Part shown: in pieces, positions 32,901 through 34,983 of the stretch | How positions within the stretch are numbered: the stretch's first letter is position 1 | Layout of the letters: each line of letters starts with the position of its first letter | DNA from: Vibrio brasiliensis LMG 20546 | GTDB lineage: Bacteria; Pseudomonadota; Gammaproteobacteria; Enterobacterales; Vibrionaceae | Direction: 5' to 3' | NCBI RefSeq assembly: GCF_000189255.1 | Contig: NZ_AEVS01000059.1 | Span: 1 to 34,983, forward strand | Length of the DNA stretch: 34,983 bases | Made by a program: the position numbers and the translations under genes | The notes under the pieces: model-generated | What the model saw: the letters and a program-made list of their open reading frames with translations, nothing else | Told to the model about the DNA's origin: nothing | Database searches by the model: none

Positions 32901-33245
32901 TGCATGGACAATCTGGAAAAAATTCTTGGCACATCTGAACCCACCATCGTTGCCCCCTTGCTGGAGGGGTATTGGGAGTCCGTCATTGAAGACTTTACTC
33001 TGGCAAAAAATGCCCTTGAGCAGCAGGACGAACATAATCTTCAGCAGATTGCCCACGCCGCTAAAGGTGCGGCCAGATCGGCGGGCGCGGAAGACATTGC
33101 CTCTATCTTTGAGTCAATACAAAACACCGCTATTGAAAAAGACTGGCCGTTGTTAGCGAAATCTCTACAGCAAAGTAAAAACGAGATAGAGCGTCTTAGA
33201 GGCTATCTCATTGAAAACTCGATCATTGAAAACACGGAAGTTTGA
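29979..33245 (+). CDS. Cytosolic hybrid histidine kinase with PAS, receiver and Hpt domains
   Basis: This 1088-aa sensor kinase has no membrane helices. Its N-terminal half holds about three PAS-like folds (residues about 22-135, 168-280 and 300-415). HisKA follows with the H-box MSHEIRTPMNG (phospho-acceptor His444), then HATPase with N-box Asn561, DNGIG (597-601) and GGTGLGL (626-632). A degenerate receiver (about 680-805) comes next: Gly739 sits where the phospho-Asp should be and the switch Lys is lost. A normal receiver (about 828-945) has Asp878 and Lys934. The C-terminal Hpt has His1026 in HAAKGAA. The expected phosphate path is His444-Asp878-His1026, then probably the next gene's product. 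The input signal is unknown. AAGG lies eight bases before the ATG. The stop is two bases before the regulator's start. Confidence 0.9.
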   Translation: MKLSLSSLLPVRSSSLPESELKTSVLNFMPDGILICDGVVGSHSVFFANPAFCQFYERNHSELIGLKVLNLFAPYLSTIQLNQLQKSLKSKESAQISLDIKGKEATRIIRLRIEPILHQDDSIQYLVITQTDITDAEKTKQELHQSNQRLKELVSSQHQTINEHELQIGVIFEQAMDAMVLLNESNQILDANDAALALFHMERTDLLGLEIGSVVTDLKPGQIYEQLSEVPMFQEVLLTQPLHLNDNNRRIALSGAIRYISIKSQRYILITLRDTSSEYSAKMALKRNQTELEAVVRNLNLATQAGGIGIWSWDFDSNEVSWDERMYQMYGVDPDLCDNNYAMWQERVHPDDLDHAEQSLLHARETLTQFNSEFRIVLPDGKVRWIKAAADVIFAQDTAEAIGMGGVNIDISKEKNTQDVLRNESEAAHAASEAKSMFLANMSHEIRTPMNGVVGMLSLLSETELKSDQRTMVSSIKDSALTLLHIINDILDFSKIEAGKMSLESVPVELQSLLERTLDVLHLQARNKGIEMYLTYDPSLPKMIMSDSVRLSQIMLNLIGNAVKFTESTDERVGKIWVSASLGSNGIAPCIDLIVEDNGIGMTKEQLKRLFKSFTQADTSTTRLYGGTGLGLSITQSLLDLMGGTISVESEFGVSSRFSIEVPFIAVESPPVDLTADYISGSRILIISADQNVATFCDINLSRFDCKLHYVSSFKRAVEVLNQAKHNNIDVNIDLLLLGPDIYDGYLAGNCAELEGNPFSLHKLLLMTRDPGEKVGSLDDNKYVVNCSPFKPSLLTHAISVLRGFVSPDVEQIEHKDRAGSEPEQKHGLILVVDDQVTNRDVLQRQLTYLGYQCEMATQGQEALQMWQTGEFDLILTDCHMPVMDGYEFSKQVRKIENQDKARGHIPIIAITANAMVEASEQCMISGMDDYLTKPVELSTLNRTLEKWMELAIGGQVAKPEAACSAPVETSAPICMDNLEKILGTSEPTIVAPLLEGYWESVIEDFTLAKNALEQQDEHNLQQIAHAAKGAARSAGAEDIASIFESIQNTAIEKDWPLLAKSLQQSKNEIERLRGYLIENSIIENTEV

Positions 33246-33247
33246 CT

Positions 33248-33958
33248 ATGAGTATGTTTGATCCAAGCGAATTCACTATTTTGGTCGTCGAAGACCATAA
33301 ATTTTCCAGAAAAGCTCTGCTCAATATGCTGGTTCAGGCGGGCTATGAAAACCTGTTGAGCGCCAAACATGGCCAGCAAGCGATAGAAAAGCTCAATAAT
33401 AACGACATTCACTTAGTGGTGACTGATATTAATATGCCGATTGTCAACGGCTTAGAGTTGATCAAGCACATACGTGAAGGCAGAACCAATGCGCCGTGTA
33501 CGACCAGTATAATTGCGGTAACGACGCTATCAGATACTGACACGATTGCGTCGAGCATGACACTGGAAGTGGACGCATTTCTGGTCAAACCCATTACGGT
33601 GCAGAATGCGCAGGAGCAGATAAAAAACGCGGTGTCAGAGCCCAACAAACTGTATCAGCAACACCTTTACAAGCAGGTCAGTACTGAGGTGCATATTCCG
33701 GCAAATAAAACTAAAGCACCGGCGGGTGAGCCGCGGATCAGAGAAGTGTCCTCCCATGTAACTCAAATAGAGAAGCTGTCACAGTTACAGGATGGGATGA
33801 CGATTTTGGATGATATCTTCGTTACAACCGGAGGGTGTCTGTTAAAGGCCGGAACGAAGCTTAATAAGAAGCTATTAAAGCGCCTTAATGAGTTAAGCAC
33901 GGTCATTGAAGTACACCCGTTTTATGCCAGAACGGATGAAACGCAGTTGGCCTGTTGA
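33248..33958 (+). CDS. Response regulator with unusual C-terminal module
   Basis: This is a 236-aa protein. Residues about 8-120 are a receiver: acidic pocket Glu15-Asp16, phospho-Asp60 in VVTDINMP, Thr93-Thr in the switch strand, and Lys114 in LVKPIT. The C-terminal part (about 165-236) is not a DNA-binding domain I know. It reads LQDGMTILDDIFVTTGGCLL, then KAGTKLNKKLLKRL. This resembles the short beta module (L-x-x-G-M-x-L-x-x-D-I...G-x-x-LL-x-x-G-T) that precedes HD-GYP/HDOD-type domains, here standing at the end. The ATG at 33248 has GGAAG seven bases before it and lies two bases after the kinase stop, so the two are co-expressed and this is the probable phosphate acceptor. Confidence 0.85.
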   Translation: MSMFDPSEFTILVVEDHKFSRKALLNMLVQAGYENLLSAKHGQQAIEKLNNNDIHLVVTDINMPIVNGLELIKHIREGRTNAPCTTSIIAVTTLSDTDTIASSMTLEVDAFLVKPITVQNAQEQIKNAVSEPNKLYQQHLYKQVSTEVHIPANKTKAPAGEPRIREVSSHVTQIEKLSQLQDGMTILDDIFVTTGGCLLKAGTKLNKKLLKRLNELSTVIEVHPFYARTDETQLAC

Positions 33959-34025
33959 CGGCCAGCTGCGCCTTTTCGCCTTGAAGGGGTGAGCATACTC
34001 TCTTCCCCCTCAGCGGTGACTCTAT

Positions 34026-34274
34026 TTAGTGTTTACGGCTCGGGCCGTTACGTACTAAGTCCTGACCTGTCTGGAATACTTCTTCTGTCACCCAGCGGCC
34101 AAGAACAAGCTGATGCTTGTCGTCCAGAACAGCGACGAATCGACGACCGTCGCTGTTGTTGGTTGCCAGAACCACACCTGCGGCATTGTTAAGCTCTAAC
34201 ACGCCGCTTTCTACCGCGATAAGAAAAGCCTCGAGCTCGGCTAGGTCTGCAATAATTTTGTCGTCACTGATCAT
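34026..34274 (-). CDS. Small unknown protein (82 aa)
   Basis: This 82-aa soluble acidic protein has a helical start (DDKIIADLAELEAFLIAVES) and a beta-rich second half (GRRFVAVLDDKHQLVLGRWV). It looks coding but I cannot name a family. The ribosome site (AGAG) is weak. It converges on the response regulator, 67 bases from its end. Confidence 0.65.
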   Translation of the reverse strand: MISDDKIIADLAELEAFLIAVESGVLELNNAAGVVLATNNSDGRRFVAVLDDKHQLVLGRWVTEEVFQTGQDLVRNGPSRKH

Positions 34275-34524
34275 TTGAGTATTCTCTATTTCGTTACTTT
34301 CGCTGATGTATCGTCGACTCAGGAAAGTGGTGTCTATTTTGCCGCTACTTTAACGATCATAGTGCTTAAAATCTACTACTGCACAGTGCCACGGCAACAA
34401 CCGCTCGCCATTTAATCCGATTTTCGACCATTCACGCCAGATTAGCCCCATTCGTCGCATTGCTCTGCACGCTTTTCTCTTTGTACGTAATCTTTGACCA
34501 TCAAATGATGAAAGGAATAATCAC

Positions 34525-34983
34525 ATGAAAACAGCCAAACTCCTCAGTGCAATCGTATGTGGTCTGCTTATCTCTTCACCTGTGACGGCCTCACCCAGTG
34601 AAGCGGTCATTGCTCAGTACAATCTGGCAGCAGAAGGGGATCAAGACAAAGTGGAATGGGTTTATGCTCAGCTTGAACAGCAAATTGCGCAGCAGGGAGC
34701 TGACCCGCTTAGTCTGGTTTATTTAGGCAGCACTCAGACTCTGATGGGACGTGATGCCTTCATGCCATGGAACAAAATGAAGTATACCGAGCAGGGGTTG
34801 GCAACCATCAGCAAAGGGCTGGATCTGCTCGCGTCTCAGCAAACGCCATTAGAGCAGCAGGATATTCGTCAGGGCTTGCCAGAGTCGCTGCTGGCGAGAT
34901 CAATTGCAGGTGCGACGTTCACCTCTCTGCCAGATATGTTTAATCACTTTGAGCGTGGTTACGATCTCTATCTGGATTTGCTC
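34525..34983 (+). CDS. Exported protein of unknown function, truncated by window end
   Basis: The first 153 residues are present and the gene continues past the edge. An AAAGGA ribosome site lies eight bases before the ATG. A signal peptide of about 22 residues (KTAKLLSAIVCGLLISSPV, then TA) precedes a soluble helical region rich in Gln, Leu and Ala (YNLAAEGDQDKVEWVYAQLE). The pattern is suggestive of helical repeat (TPR-like) packing. It is expected to be periplasmic. The family is not recognised, and the downstream genes that would help are outside the window. Confidence 0.7.
   Translation, partial: MKTAKLLSAIVCGLLISSPVTASPSEAVIAQYNLAAEGDQDKVEWVYAQLEQQIAQQGADPLSLVYLGSTQTLMGRDAFMPWNKMKYTEQGLATISKGLDLLASQQTPLEQQDIRQGLPESLLARSIAGATFTSLPDMFNHFERGYDLYLDLL

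Overview
The window looks like a stretch of a Vibrio (marine gammaproteobacterium) genome. Support comes from a GbpA chitin-binding oxygenase preceded by a c-di-GMP aptamer, a divergent norR-hmpA pair with a sigma-54 promoter, an ArfA gene with its characteristic 3' hairpin, and a Cry-DASH plus Fe-S photolyase cluster. From memory, gbpA and norR-hmpA lie on the second chromosome in V. cholerae, so chromosome II is a reasonable inference but not proven. I see no rRNA, tRNA, CRISPR array, complete insertion sequence or replication origin.

Layout. 1-8.0 kb, all on the minus strand: a two-domain thioredoxin-fold/glutaredoxin protein, two DMT (EamA) exporters, a MATE efflux pump, a KefB/C-type K+/H+ antiporter coupled to its KefG-like flavodoxin-fold partner, a HAD phosphatase and a small glutaredoxin. 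8.0-11.1 kb: the nitric-oxide response module, with NorR divergent from flavohaemoglobin HmpA. 11.1-14.6 kb: an unknown protein plus YaeQ, a cold-shock gene carrying a one-base frameshift, the ribosome-rescue factor ArfA, and a fused ThrE-type threonine/serine exporter. 14.6-19.5 kb: a small membrane protein, a PBP5/6-type DD-carboxypeptidase, riboswitch-controlled GbpA, a small HTH protein and a DUF3820 protein. 19.5-23.6 kb: a decayed small gene, then three end-overlapping genes (Cry-DASH, Fe-S (6-4)-type photolyase, SDR) facing a 45-aa DUF2256 zinc-ribbon-like gene.

23.7-29.6 kb is the most accessory-looking part. It holds a secreted S8 protease with a large insertion in its catalytic domain, an orphan 80-aa protein, a truncated REP-associated transposase remnant, an orphan PD-(D/E)XK nuclease-like protein, and a 421-aa protein made of three tandem RidA-like domains. 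The last is the least familiar gene here. 30-34 kb holds a cytosolic hybrid histidine kinase (sensor region, HisKA, HATPase, degenerate receiver, receiver, Hpt) with a linked response regulator carrying an unusual C-terminal module. A small unknown gene and the start of an exported protein follow and run off the edge.

Working together: norR-hmpA is a self-contained NO sensing and detoxification unit. kefG-kefB is an electrophile/K+ efflux unit. The photolyase genes form a blue-light repair operon. The kinase/regulator pair is a multistep phosphorelay of unknown input. Other genes appear individually regulated, with clear intrinsic terminators separating many of them.
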